This document shows, piece after piece, positions 1-9,103 of a stretch of DNA of 64,000 nucleotides; position 1 is the stretch's first letter, and each line of letters begins with the position of its first letter. A program made the position numbers and the translations under genes. Source of the DNA: Novosphingobium umbonatum (lineage in GTDB: Bacteria; Pseudomonadota; Alphaproteobacteria; Sphingomonadales; Sphingomonadaceae). The DNA lies in NCBI RefSeq assembly GCF_004005905.1, contig NZ_SACO01000015.1, positions 20,490 to 84,489 of the forward strand. Reading direction: 5' to 3'. The notes beneath the pieces are model-generated. The model ran no database searches and was not told the origin of the DNA. It worked only from the letters and a program-made list of their open reading frames with translations.

Positions 1-1
1 T

Positions 2-1816
2 CTGGCGATGGATGAAGCCACGCGGCAAAGTCTGGAAATTCTGGCCAGCGCGCAAGGCGGGCGCAAGGGCAGCCTGATCGAGGCGGTGGACCGCTGCGTC
101 ACCGGCGCGGGTGCGCGCCAATTGGCCGAGGACCTGTCCGCCCCCTTGCTGGACCAGCAGGCCATCGAGGCGCGGCTGGAACTGGTGGCATGGCTGCATC
201 AGGATGCCCTTTTGCGCGAGGATATGCGCAGCGAGTTGAAAGCCATGCCCGATGTGGGCCGCGCTTTGGGCCGTGTGGTGGCGGGGCGCGGCAGCCCGCG
301 CGACCTTGGCCAATTGCGCGATGGTCTGACCGGTGCTGCAAGGCTGGCAGCGCGGCTGGAGCGGGCGGCCGATCGCCCCGCCCTGCTCGAAGCACTGCTG
401 CCCGAATTGGTGGGCCATCAAGGCCTGATCGACCTGTTTACCCGCGCGCTGGTGTCCGCGCCGCCGACCGAACGCGGGCAGGGCGGCTATATTGCCGAGG
501 GCTATGACGCGGATCTGGATTATCTGCGGACCATTTCCAAGGATGCCCGCGTGGCCATTGCCGCGCTGGAGGCGCAATATCGCGAGCAGACCGGCATTCC
601 CGCGCTGAAAATCAAGCATAATGGCGTGCTGGGCTATTTCATCGAAGTGCCCGTAGGCCGTGCCGATGCGCTGATGGCACCCGACAGCGGCTTTACCCAT
701 CGGCAGACGATGGCAGGCGCGATGCGTTTCAACGCGTTGGCCCTGCATGAGGAAGCCGCCCGCATTGCCGAAGCGGGTGGGCGCGCTCTGGTGGCCGAGG
801 AAGCCCATTTCGAGGAATTGATCGCCACCGCTGTTGCCGCGCGCAATGCGATTGCCGCCACGGCTGCGGCTCTGGCGCGGATGGATGTGGCGGCGGGGCA
901 GGCCGAGCGTGCGGCGGAAGGGGGCTGGACCCGCCCGACCATCACCCAAAAGCAGGAACTGGCGATCAAGGGTGGGCGCCATCCGGTGGTGGAAGCCGCG
1001 CTGGCGGCCAAGGGCGAACGCTTTGTCGCCAATGATTGCCATCTCACCATGTTTGACCGGCTATGGCTGGTGGGCGGCCCCAATATGGGCGGTAAATCGA
1101 CCTTCCTGCGGCAGAATGCGCTGATCGTGCTGCTGGCGCAGGCGGGGGGCTTTGTGCCTGCGCAAGAGGCGCGGATCGGGCTGGTGGATCGCCTGTTTAG
1201 CCGCGTGGGCGCATCGGACAATCTGGCGCGCGGGCGGTCGACCTTCATGGTGGAAATGGTGGAAACCGCCGCCATCCTGCAACAGGCTACCAATCGCAGC
1301 TTTGTCATTCTGGACGAGGTGGGGCGCGGCACCAGCACCTATGATGGCTTGGCGCTGGCATGGGCGGTGGCCGAGGCGGTGCATGGGGTGAACCAATGCC
1401 GATGCCTGTTTGCCACCCATTACCATGAAATGGCACGTCTGGCCGATAGTTGCGAGGCCTTGAGCCTGCACCACGTCCGCGCCCGCGAATGGAAGGGCGA
1501 GTTGGTGCTGTTGCACGAATTGGCACAGGGCGCGGCGGAAAGTTCCTATGGTCTGGCGGTGGCGCGTCTGGCCGGTGTGCCGGCGCCGGTGGTGGCGCGG
1601 GCCAAGGCGGTGCTGGGCAAGCTGGAAAAGCAGCGTGCGGAAACCGGCGGCATTGCCGCAGGGCTGGGCGATCTGCCCCTGTTTGCCAATGTGGCGGAGG
1701 AGGAGCCCAAGGGCGATCCCCTGCGGGAACGGCTTGAGGCGCTGGATATTGACGCGCTATCCCCGCGAGAGGCTTTGGATATGCTCTATGCGCTCAAAAA
1801 GGCGGCGCAGGCATGA
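2..1816 (+). CDS. mutS: DNA mismatch repair protein MutS (5' end outside window)
   Basis: This is the C-terminal two thirds of MutS, which recognises base mismatches and recruits MutL. The frame is open at the left edge, so the mismatch-binding N-terminal domain (MutS is usually about 850-900 residues) lies outside. About 604 residues remain: the core/lever and clamp region, then the ATPase. The P-loop GPNMGGKST is at about 1077-1103, the Walker B stretch LDEVGRGTST near 1310-1335, and a conserved ATHYHE follows at about 1420. The last residues resemble the family's C-terminal helices. The stop overlaps the start of the next small gene by 4 bases. Confidence 0.97.
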   Translation: MAMDEATRQSLEILASAQGGRKGSLIEAVDRCVTGAGARQLAEDLSAPLLDQQAIEARLELVAWLHQDALLREDMRSELKAMPDVGRALGRVVAGRGSPRDLGQLRDGLTGAARLAARLERAADRPALLEALLPELVGHQGLIDLFTRALVSAPPTERGQGGYIAEGYDADLDYLRTISKDARVAIAALEAQYREQTGIPALKIKHNGVLGYFIEVPVGRADALMAPDSGFTHRQTMAGAMRFNALALHEEAARIAEAGGRALVAEEAHFEELIATAVAARNAIAATAAALARMDVAAGQAERAAEGGWTRPTITQKQELAIKGGRHPVVEAALAAKGERFVANDCHLTMFDRLWLVGGPNMGGKSTFLRQNALIVLLAQAGGFVPAQEARIGLVDRLFSRVGASDNLARGRSTFMVEMVETAAILQQATNRSFVILDEVGRGTSTYDGLALAWAVAEAVHGVNQCRCLFATHYHEMARLADSCEALSLHHVRAREWKGELVLLHELAQGAAESSYGLAVARLAGVPAPVVARAKAVLGKLEKQRAETGGIAAGLGDLPLFANVAEEEPKGDPLRERLEALDIDALSPREALDMLYALKKAAQA

Positions 1817-1986
1817 TCCCCTTTGGCCCGCGCATGGGGCAGGTGTTTGCCAGTCGCTGGAAGGCTTTGCTCTGGGCGGCGGGCGTCATGCTCACCGCCT
1901 ATTGCACCATTCCCGATAAGGACCAGAGCGAAGCCGCCAGCAGCGCGGCGGCTTCCTCGGCCAGCGGGAACCCTTGGGGGAAATAA
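1813..1986 (+). CDS. 57-residue membrane microprotein overlapping the end of mutS
   Basis: A short reading frame starts with ATG inside the mutS stop (ATGA overlap), implying translational coupling. It encodes 57 residues: a short basic N-terminus, one hydrophobic stretch at about residues 17-31 (WKALLWAAGVMLTAYCTI), then an Asp/Glu/Ser/Ala-rich tail. The TAYC segment loosely resembles a lipobox but lacks the usual Leu/Ala context, so a single-pass inner-membrane protein is as likely as a lipoprotein. It ends directly against the stop of the convergent hbd gene. I do not recognise the family; coding status rests on the coupling and the plausible membrane segment. Confidence 0.5.
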   Translation: MIPFGPRMGQVFASRWKALLWAAGVMLTAYCTIPDKDQSEAASSAAASSASGNPWGK

Positions 1987-2856
1987 TCAGCGTGTGGGAA
2001 TAGGCTCCGCGCCGGAATAGTCGTAAAACCCGCGCCCGCTCTTGCGGCCCAGCCAGCCTGCCTCGACATATTTGACCAATAGCGGCGCGGGGCGATATTT
2101 GCTGTCGCCGGTGCTGGCCTGCAACACGCGCATGATTTCAAGGCAGGTGTCCAGCCCGATGAAGTCGGCCAGTTCCAGCGGGCCCATGGGATGGGCGCAG
2201 CCCAGCTTCATGCCCTTGTCAATATCAGCCACATTGGCCGTACCCGCGCCCAGCACAAACACCGCCTCGTTCAGCATGGGCAGCAGGATGCGGTTGACCA
2301 CAAAGCCCGCCTCGTCCTGACTCATCACCACTTGCTTGCCCAGCCCTTCGGCAAAGGCGCGGGTGGCGGCAATCGTGGCCTCGCTGGTGGCAAGGCCGGG
2401 GATCATTTCGATCAAGGCCATCACCGGCACGGGGTTGAAGAAATGCAACCCGATGAAACGCCCCGGATCGGGTGTTTGCCGCGCCATGCGGGTGATGGGG
2501 ATGGAGGAGGTGTTGCTGGCCAGAATGGCATCCGCGCCCAGCACCTTGCCCGCGCTTTCAAAAATGCGGGCCTTGATATCCTCGCGCTCGGTGGCGGCCT
2601 CGATGATGAAACCCGCCTCGCCCATCGGCGCATAATCGGCGGTGGGGGTGATGCGGGCGACCAGAGCGGCGGCATCCTGCGCCGAAATCTTCTCCTTGGC
2701 GATCAGGCGTTCCAGCCCCTTGCCGATCCTGGCAATCGCCTTTTGCGCCAGTTCCACGCTGACATCGGCCAGCAGCACGTCATGCCCCTTGGCGGCGGCC
2801 ACTTGCGCGATGCCGCTACCCATCTGGCCCGCGCCAATCACCCCGATCTTTGCCAT
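1987..2856 (-). CDS. hbd: 3-hydroxybutyryl-CoA dehydrogenase family protein
   Basis: An NAD-dependent 3-hydroxyacyl-CoA dehydrogenase of 289 residues, the usual size of stand-alone short-chain enzymes that oxidise 3-hydroxybutyryl-CoA in fatty-acid or polyhydroxybutyrate metabolism. The N-terminal Rossmann motif GAGQMGSGIA is at residues 8-17. The substrate-binding signature ASNTSSIPIT and the catalytic histidine in GLHFFNPVPVM follow, then GFVVNRIL before the helical C-terminal domain. A GGAGAG ribosome site precedes the ATG. It is the last gene of a leftward group with the adenosyltransferase and a twin-membrane protein. Chain-length preference cannot be read from sequence. Confidence 0.93.
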   Translation of the reverse strand: MAKIGVIGAGQMGSGIAQVAAAKGHDVLLADVSVELAQKAIARIGKGLERLIAKEKISAQDAAALVARITPTADYAPMGEAGFIIEAATEREDIKARIFESAGKVLGADAILASNTSSIPITRMARQTPDPGRFIGLHFFNPVPVMALIEMIPGLATSEATIAATRAFAEGLGKQVVMSQDEAGFVVNRILLPMLNEAVFVLGAGTANVADIDKGMKLGCAHPMGPLELADFIGLDTCLEIMRVLQASTGDSKYRPAPLLVKYVEAGWLGRKSGRGFYDYSGAEPIPTR

Positions 2857-2880
2857 AAACCTGTCTCTCCGTCTGGAAAA

Positions 2881-3465
2881 TTAGCCCTGCCTGCTGGCGC
2901 CCGGCACCCATAGCACATCGGCGGCACCATCGTCATTCACAGCCCGCCCCAGAACGAAGAGATAATCCGACAAGCGGTTGATATAGGCCAGAGCTTGCGG
3001 ATTGACCGGAACCTCTGCTGCCAGAGCGACACAGGCCCTTTCGGCACGGCGCACGCTGGCGCGGGCGATATGGACGCGGGCGCCCGCTTCTGTGCCACCG
3101 GGCAGGATAAAGCTGGTAAGCGGGGCGAGGTTTTCGTTGATCGCGTCAATCGCCTGTTCCAGCCATGCGACCTGTTCGGGAATGATGCGCAGGGTCATGG
3201 GGGATGGCGTAAAATCTTCCCCCAATGTGCCTAGGGGCGTTGCCAGATCCGCGCCCAGATCGAACAGGTCATTCTGCACCCGCAACAGGCTGGCGCGATG
3301 CCCGCCTTCCAAGGCCAGCACTGCCAGACCTATCGCGCAATTGGCCTCGTCTACGCTGCCGATCGCTTCCATGCGGGCGTCTTGCTTACCCACCCGCGAT
3401 CCATCCACCAGCCCCGTCGTGCCGGAATCGCCCGTGCGGGTGTAAATCTTGTTCAACTTGACCAA
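2881..3465 (-). CDS. PduO-type cob(I)alamin adenosyltransferase
   Basis: ATP:corrinoid adenosyltransferase of the PduO/MMAB family, which adds the 5'-deoxyadenosyl group to cob(I)alamin to make coenzyme B12. It has 194 residues, the normal length. Family signatures are visible: TRTGDSGTTGL near the N-terminus (ATP-binding loop), SVDEANCAIG, the R-R-A-E-R motif on the long helix, and NRLSDYLFVLGR near the C-terminus. It sits 9 bases after the upstream twin-membrane gene and 24 bases before hbd, so co-transcription is likely. I saw no cobalamin riboswitch upstream. It may serve methylmalonyl-CoA mutase or another B12 enzyme encoded elsewhere. Confidence 0.93.
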   Translation of the reverse strand: MVKLNKIYTRTGDSGTTGLVDGSRVGKQDARMEAIGSVDEANCAIGLAVLALEGGHRASLLRVQNDLFDLGADLATPLGTLGEDFTPSPMTLRIIPEQVAWLEQAIDAINENLAPLTSFILPGGTEAGARVHIARASVRRAERACVALAAEVPVNPQALAYINRLSDYLFVLGRAVNDDGAADVLWVPGASRQG

Positions 3466-3474
3466 AAGACCATC

Positions 3475-3708
3475 CTATCGACTTGCCGCCAGCAGTACCG
3501 CCACCACGATCACCGCCAGCGCCTGAAATTTGATGCGGGAGAACATCATCTCGTTCTGGCGCAATTGCATCACGCTGGGGCCTGCGGCGGGATCATCATC
3601 CAGCTCGGCCCGCGTGGATTGCAGAAAGGCGGCGATGCCTTTGACCAGACTGATCACCACGTAAACCATCGCGATGACGATGATCGGCACCAGAACAAAT
3701 TTGCTCAT
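3475..3708 (-). CDS. Small HIG1-like twin transmembrane protein
   Basis: A 77-residue protein with two hydrophobic segments (about residues 4-28 and 59-75) separated by a polar hairpin with acidic residues and an RQNEMMFSRIKFQ stretch. The pattern is that of short bacterial HIG1-domain (twin TM) proteins, whose mitochondrial relatives associate with respiratory complexes. An AAGGAG ribosome site lies about 9 bases before the ATG. It is followed closely by the adenosyltransferase gene. The family call rests on the RMQNxxxxR-type motif and topology. The function in this organism is unknown. Confidence 0.75.
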   Translation of the reverse strand: MSKFVLVPIIVIAMVYVVISLVKGIAAFLQSTRAELDDDPAAGPSVMQLRQNEMMFSRIKFQALAVIVVAVLLAASR

Positions 3709-3738
3709 CTCCCGGCTCCTTCTCTTTTCTTGTGGGCA

Positions 3739-4575
3739 TCAGCCTACGCCCATCGACAGACAAAGGCCAGCGGGCAAGCGCCTGTCCCGCAGGGCAGCGG
3801 CCAAGGCCCTGCCATCCTCGCCCGCGCGCCGCCGGTCGGCCAAGGAAGGCGAGCCGCGCCTCTTGGCCAGCTTGCGCCCGTCCGGCTCCACCAGCAGCGC
3901 ATGGTGATGCCAGCGCGGCACCGGCAGGCCCAGCAAGGCTTGCAACAGGCGGTGAACATGGCTGGCATGGAACAGATCGGCCCCGCGGGTTACCAAGGTG
4001 ATGCCATCGGCGGCATCATCCAACGTGGCGGCCAGATGATAGGAGGCGGGGGCCTCCTTGCGCAGCAAAACCACATCGCCAAAGGGGGCGGGATTGGCGG
4101 TTTGCGGTCCGGCCAGTGCATCTTCCCACACCAACGGTCCGGCCAGCGCGACGGCGGCTTGCATATCCAGACGCCATGCTGCCCCGTCCGGCGGCACATC
4201 CTGCCCGCGACAGGTGCCGGGATAGACCAGCCCGTCAGGCCCCTGCAGTGTCGCCGCCGCTGCGATCTGCGCGCGGGTGCATTGGCAGGGGTAGAGAAGC
4301 CCCATAGCTTTGAGCCGCTCCGCCGCCGCGCCATAGCTGGCGAGCCTTTGCGACTGGAACACCACCGGCCCGTCCCATGTCAGCCCCAGCCATACCAGAT
4401 CCTGCAGCGCTTCCTCGACCAGTTCGGGGCGGCTACGGGTGCCGTCAATATCCTCGATCCGCAGCAGGAATTCGCCTCCGCCCGCCCGCGCCAGATCATG
4501 CGCGGTGATGGCGGACAGGGCATGGCCCAGATGCAGCGAACCATTGGGGCTGGGGGCGAAACGGGTGCGGATCAT
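3739..4575 (-). CDS. gluQRS: Glutamyl-queuosine tRNA(Asp) synthetase
   Basis: A short glutamyl-tRNA synthetase paralogue that attaches glutamate to the queuosine of tRNA(Asp). I chose the ATG at 4575 because the protein then starts MIRTRFAPSPNG, matching the family; the frame stays open 18 codons further up. The class I HIGH-type motif is HLGHAL, the KMSKS-type loop is KLAKRRGS, and a CxC...C arrangement (PCQC, then YPGTC) matches the zinc site of the family. The C-terminal anticodon-binding domain of true GluRS is absent (278 residues), as expected. It lies 30 bases upstream of the twin-membrane gene, so it may head that group. Confidence 0.93.
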   Translation of the reverse strand: MIRTRFAPSPNGSLHLGHALSAITAHDLARAGGGEFLLRIEDIDGTRSRPELVEEALQDLVWLGLTWDGPVVFQSQRLASYGAAAERLKAMGLLYPCQCTRAQIAAAATLQGPDGLVYPGTCRGQDVPPDGAAWRLDMQAAVALAGPLVWEDALAGPQTANPAPFGDVVLLRKEAPASYHLAATLDDAADGITLVTRGADLFHASHVHRLLQALLGLPVPRWHHHALLVEPDGRKLAKRRGSPSLADRRRAGEDGRALAAALRDRRLPAGLCLSMGVG

Positions 4576-4694
4576 GCTATGCCTCATCCTGTGGATTTTG
4601 CCCCAAGGCAAGGCTTGACCTGAAGCCATTCCCGTTGTTCACTCATGCCCATGACTTGTCGCCAAACCGTCACGCGCTGTTGGTATCAGGAGCC

Positions 4695-5321
4695 ATGCTC
4701 AAGGCGGAGCTGATCGAGCGCGCGGCTCATTACCGCAGCGCAGGGGATGACCCCTCCCGCCCTTTGGGCGTTTCCCGCCATTTGCAAGATTGTCCCGCGC
4801 TGGTTTTGAACGCGGATTATACGCCGCTCTCCTATTATCCGCTCAGCCTTTGGCCATGGCAAACCGCGATCAAGGCGGTGTTTCTGGAAAGGGTGGACAT
4901 TATCGCCAGTTACGAGCGGGAGGTGCGCTCGCAGGCTTGGTCCATGCCGCTGCCCTCGGTCATCGCGTTGCGGCAATATGTCAAACCCAATGAATTTCCC
5001 GCTTTCACCCGTTTCAATGTTTTCCTGCGCGACAAATTCGCCTGCCAATATTGCGGCAGCCCGCATAACTTGACCTTTGACCATGTCTTGCCGCGCCGAT
5101 TGGGCGGGCGCACCTCTTGGGAAAATATCGTCGCGGCCTGCTCGCCCTGCAATTTCGAAAAAGGCGGGCGCACCCCCAAACAGGCCAATATGCCTTTGCT
5201 TACCCCGCCGATCCGCCCCACCAGTTGGCAATTGCAGGAAAGGGGCCGCGCCTTTCCGCCCAACCATCTGCATGAAACATGGCGCGATTGGCTTTATTGG
5301 GATATTGAGCTGGAGGCATGA
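4695..5321 (+). CDS. HNH endonuclease domain protein
   Basis: An HNH-fold protein of 208 residues from the ATG at 4695, next to an AGGAG; the frame is open 20 codons further to a TTG at 4635. The C-terminal half carries the zinc and catalytic motifs: CQYCG, then FDHVLPRRLGGRTSWEN and ACSPCNFEKGG, giving the CxxC...DH...N...CxxC HNH signature. The N-terminal half, with LNADYTPLSYYPLSLWPW, is typical of a conserved alphaproteobacterial HNH family that is chromosomal and not obviously part of a phage or restriction system. The MOSC gene overlaps its stop by 4 bases. The substrate is unknown. Confidence 0.9.
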   Translation: MLKAELIERAAHYRSAGDDPSRPLGVSRHLQDCPALVLNADYTPLSYYPLSLWPWQTAIKAVFLERVDIIASYEREVRSQAWSMPLPSVIALRQYVKPNEFPAFTRFNVFLRDKFACQYCGSPHNLTFDHVLPRRLGGRTSWENIVAACSPCNFEKGGRTPKQANMPLLTPPIRPTSWQLQERGRAFPPNHLHETWRDWLYWDIELEA

Positions 5322-5971
5322 GCCTTCACCCCGAAATTCTGGCCGTGATGACCGGCCAAGTCGCCCCTTTCCGCAACGAAGACGAGCCGAGCGCCATTGC
5401 CAAGCAACCGGTGCAAGGGCCGGTGCGCGTGGGCTTTCTGGGGCTGGAGGGTGATGAGCAGGCCGACCGCAAACATCATGGCGGGCCGGACAAGGCGCTG
5501 CACCATTACGCTTTTGACCATTACGCGGGCTGGGCTGAACATCTGGGCGATCATCCGTTGCTGGCTGCGCCCGGCGGCTTTGGCGAGAATATCAGCACTT
5601 TGGGCCTGACCGAGGATCAGGTGCTGTTGGGCGACAGGTTCCGGCTGGGCACGGCGCTGATCGAGGTGAGCCACGGGCGCCAGCCTTGCTGGAAACTGGG
5701 GCATCGTTTCGGCTATGCGCCTTTGGCGGCAAAGATCGTGCAGAATTTGCGCTCGGGCTGGTATTACCGCGTGCTGGAAGAAGGCGTGGTGCAGGCGGGC
5801 GACCGGCTGGAACTGGTCGAGCGCGGGCTGGAGGCTTGGCCGGTGTCGCGCCTGTTCCATGTGATTATCGGCGGCGGACATAAGGCGGACCGCAGCGTCT
5901 TGCCCGAATTGGCCGCACAGCCCTTGCTGGCGGAAACATGGCGGGTGCGGGCGGCGGAGTTGCAGCGCTGA
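5318..5971 (+). CDS. MOSC domain protein (YiiM-like)
   Basis: A 217-residue MOSC protein. MOSC domains bind molybdopterin-type cofactors or act in 6-hydroxyaminopurine detoxification (YiiM). The conserved cysteine is in SHGRQPCWKLGHRFG, and upstream signatures DRKHHGGPDKALHHY and GFGENISTLGL match the YiiM branch. The C-terminal helical extension found in YiiM is present. The start overlaps the HNH stop by 4 bases (ATGA), so the two are probably translated together. The gene ends 1 base before the convergent rpoN stop. The exact substrate is inferred only from family membership. Confidence 0.9.
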   Translation: MSLHPEILAVMTGQVAPFRNEDEPSAIAKQPVQGPVRVGFLGLEGDEQADRKHHGGPDKALHHYAFDHYAGWAEHLGDHPLLAAPGGFGENISTLGLTEDQVLLGDRFRLGTALIEVSHGRQPCWKLGHRFGYAPLAAKIVQNLRSGWYYRVLEEGVVQAGDRLELVERGLEAWPVSRLFHVIIGGGHKADRSVLPELAAQPLLAETWRVRAAELQR

Positions 5972-5972
5972 T

Positions 5973-7520
<1,548 letters not shown>

Positions 7521-7549
7521 GCGCTATCCCTTATGTCCGGCGCTGCGGA

Positions 7550-8326
7550 TCAAAGCGTGAAGCCTTCGCCCAGATAGAGGCGGCGCACATTCTCATCGGC
7601 CACCAGCGCTTCGGGGCTACCGGCAAACAATACTTGCCCGCCATAGATGATGCAGCCACGGTCGCAGATTTCCAGCGTTTCGCGCACATTATGGTCGGTG
7701 ATCAACACGCCGATCCCGCGCTGTTTCAGATCATGCACCAGATGGCGGATGTCGGCGATGGACAAAGGATCGATACCGGCGAAAGGCTCATCCAGCAGCA
7801 TGATCGACGGCTTGGCCGCCAGCGCGCGGGCGATTTCCGCACGGCGGCGCTCCCCGCCTGACAGCGCCATCGAAGGGCTGGAACGCAGGCGGGTAAGCCC
7901 GAATTCCTCCAGCAGCTTTTCCAGCTCTGCCTCGCGCGTGGCGGGATCGGGTTCGACCAGTTCGAGCACGGTAGAAATATTCTGTTCCACCGATAGCCCA
8001 CGGAAGATCGAGGTTTCCTGCGGCAGGTAGCCCAAGCCCAGAATCGCGCGGCGATACATGGGCAGATGGGTGATATCGATGCCGTCCAGCAGGATGCGGC
8101 CCGAATCGGGGCGGACCAGACCCATGATGGAGTAGAAACAGGTGGTCTTGCCCGCGCCATTGGGGCCCAAAAGGCCCATCACCTCGCCCTTGGCCACCTC
8201 CAGCGAGATGTCGGTCAGCACCGCGCGCTTGTCATAGCTTTTGGCGATGGAGACGACCTGAAGCCCGCTAAAGGCGGTATTTGCGGGGGCGAGCGTGGCT
8301 TCGCTGGAGAGGGTGGAATTTGTCAT
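7550..8326 (-). CDS. lptB: LPS export ABC transporter ATPase LptB
   Basis: The cytoplasmic ATPase that powers lipopolysaccharide extraction through LptFG. It has 258 residues, slightly long because of about 25 extra N-terminal residues. Walker A GPNGAGKT, the Q-loop in LGYLPQETSIFRGL, signature LSGGERRRAE, Walker B MLLDEPFAGIDP and the switch histidine in LITDHNVRETL are all visible. It sits upstream of rpoN in the same direction. The usual lptC and lptA genes are not next to it; instead a short zinc-finger-like frame starts 12 bases upstream of the lptB ATG. Confidence 0.96.
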   Translation of the reverse strand: MTNSTLSSEATLAPANTAFSGLQVVSIAKSYDKRAVLTDISLEVAKGEVMGLLGPNGAGKTTCFYSIMGLVRPDSGRILLDGIDITHLPMYRRAILGLGYLPQETSIFRGLSVEQNISTVLELVEPDPATREAELEKLLEEFGLTRLRSSPSMALSGGERRRAEIARALAAKPSIMLLDEPFAGIDPLSIADIRHLVHDLKQRGIGVLITDHNVRETLEICDRGCIIYGGQVLFAGSPEALVADENVRRLYLGEGFTL

Positions 8327-8337
8327 GCTTGGATATT

Positions 8338-8487
8338 TTAGGAGCCTGCGCGGCGATGGGCAAGGCTTGGCTCAAGATCGAGGCAAATTTGGCAGGTTTC
8401 CTGCATGACAAATCGACGGGCGCGCCTTTCGCACCTCTCGCAAATCCGCTTGCCTGCGGGCGGCTTCGGTGTTCTACTTTGGTCCAT
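8338..8487 (-). CDS. Candidate 49-residue double-CxxC zinc microprotein upstream of lptB
   Basis: A short frame from an ATG at 8487 ends 11 bases before lptB on the same strand. It would encode 49 residues rich in Arg/Lys with two CxxC knuckles, ICERC and TCQIC, 14 residues apart, followed by a Leu-rich end. Such paired CxxC motifs are characteristic of small zinc ribbons and unlikely by chance in a frame this short. It contains one AGA codon, unusual for the neighbouring genes. No family is recognised. It could instead be the leader of the lptB-rpoN transcript; coding status needs conservation evidence. Confidence 0.45.
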   Translation of the reverse strand: MDQSRTPKPPAGKRICERCERRARRFVMQETCQICLDLEPSLAHRRAGS

Positions 8488-8534
8488 AATAAACGGGCTC
8501 CCGACAATCGGGGCCCAAAAATGGGAGTGGGCCA

Positions 8535-8987
8535 ATGGCCAAGGCATGGCATGATTTTTATGCCGACCCCGACATAGGGGATATGCAGCCCTATGCCCGA
8601 TGGGATCGGGAGCTTGGGGGCTTGGAGCATCATAAGGGCAAGGTGCCGGACTCGAATCTGCGGGATTGGCGCAAGCAGATCAGCGACCATATCGCCTATG
8701 GCCTGCTGGTTTACACCGGCTTGCAGATTTTCTTGACCATCGCGGCGCTGCGTCAGGAAAGCACGTCCTTGCTGCCCTATCTGGCGCTGGTGATTCTGGT
8801 GGGGGCGATTATTCCGGCCTGCCGCATGGTGGAACGCCGCTGGACCTGCCTGAGCGAGATCGAGGCCCGCGATCCCGCGCGCGAGATGGCCTATCGGCGC
8901 GACCGGATGATGGTGTGGATGGCGGCGATTGGCATGCCCTTTGCCCTGTCGGGCCTGTTCCGCGTTTTGGCGATGGTGTTCGGTTGA
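8535..8987 (+). CDS. Hypothetical membrane protein, about 150 residues
   Basis: An unrecognised protein with a charged N-terminal part (about residues 1-52, rich in Asp and basic residues), then three hydrophobic segments near residues 54-72, 79-97 and 127-147. A cytoplasmic-looking loop rich in Arg and Glu separates the second and third. A GGAG sequence lies about 8 bases before the ATG. It is transcribed divergently from the zinc microprotein and lptB. No catalytic motif is visible. The codon pattern matches neighbouring genes, so it is likely real. Confidence 0.75.
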   Translation: MAKAWHDFYADPDIGDMQPYARWDRELGGLEHHKGKVPDSNLRDWRKQISDHIAYGLLVYTGLQIFLTIAALRQESTSLLPYLALVILVGAIIPACRMVERRWTCLSEIEARDPAREMAYRRDRMMVWMAAIGMPFALSGLFRVLAMVFG

Positions 8988-9103
8988 GAGCAAAGGCCGC
9001 CGTGCCGGTTGCTCTCGCAAGATCAGGGGGCTAGAGCTACGCTCCATTATCGCCGCCGGTTCGTGTTGCACCGGCGGTCACGCAAAGGAGTGTTGCTCTC
9101 GCC

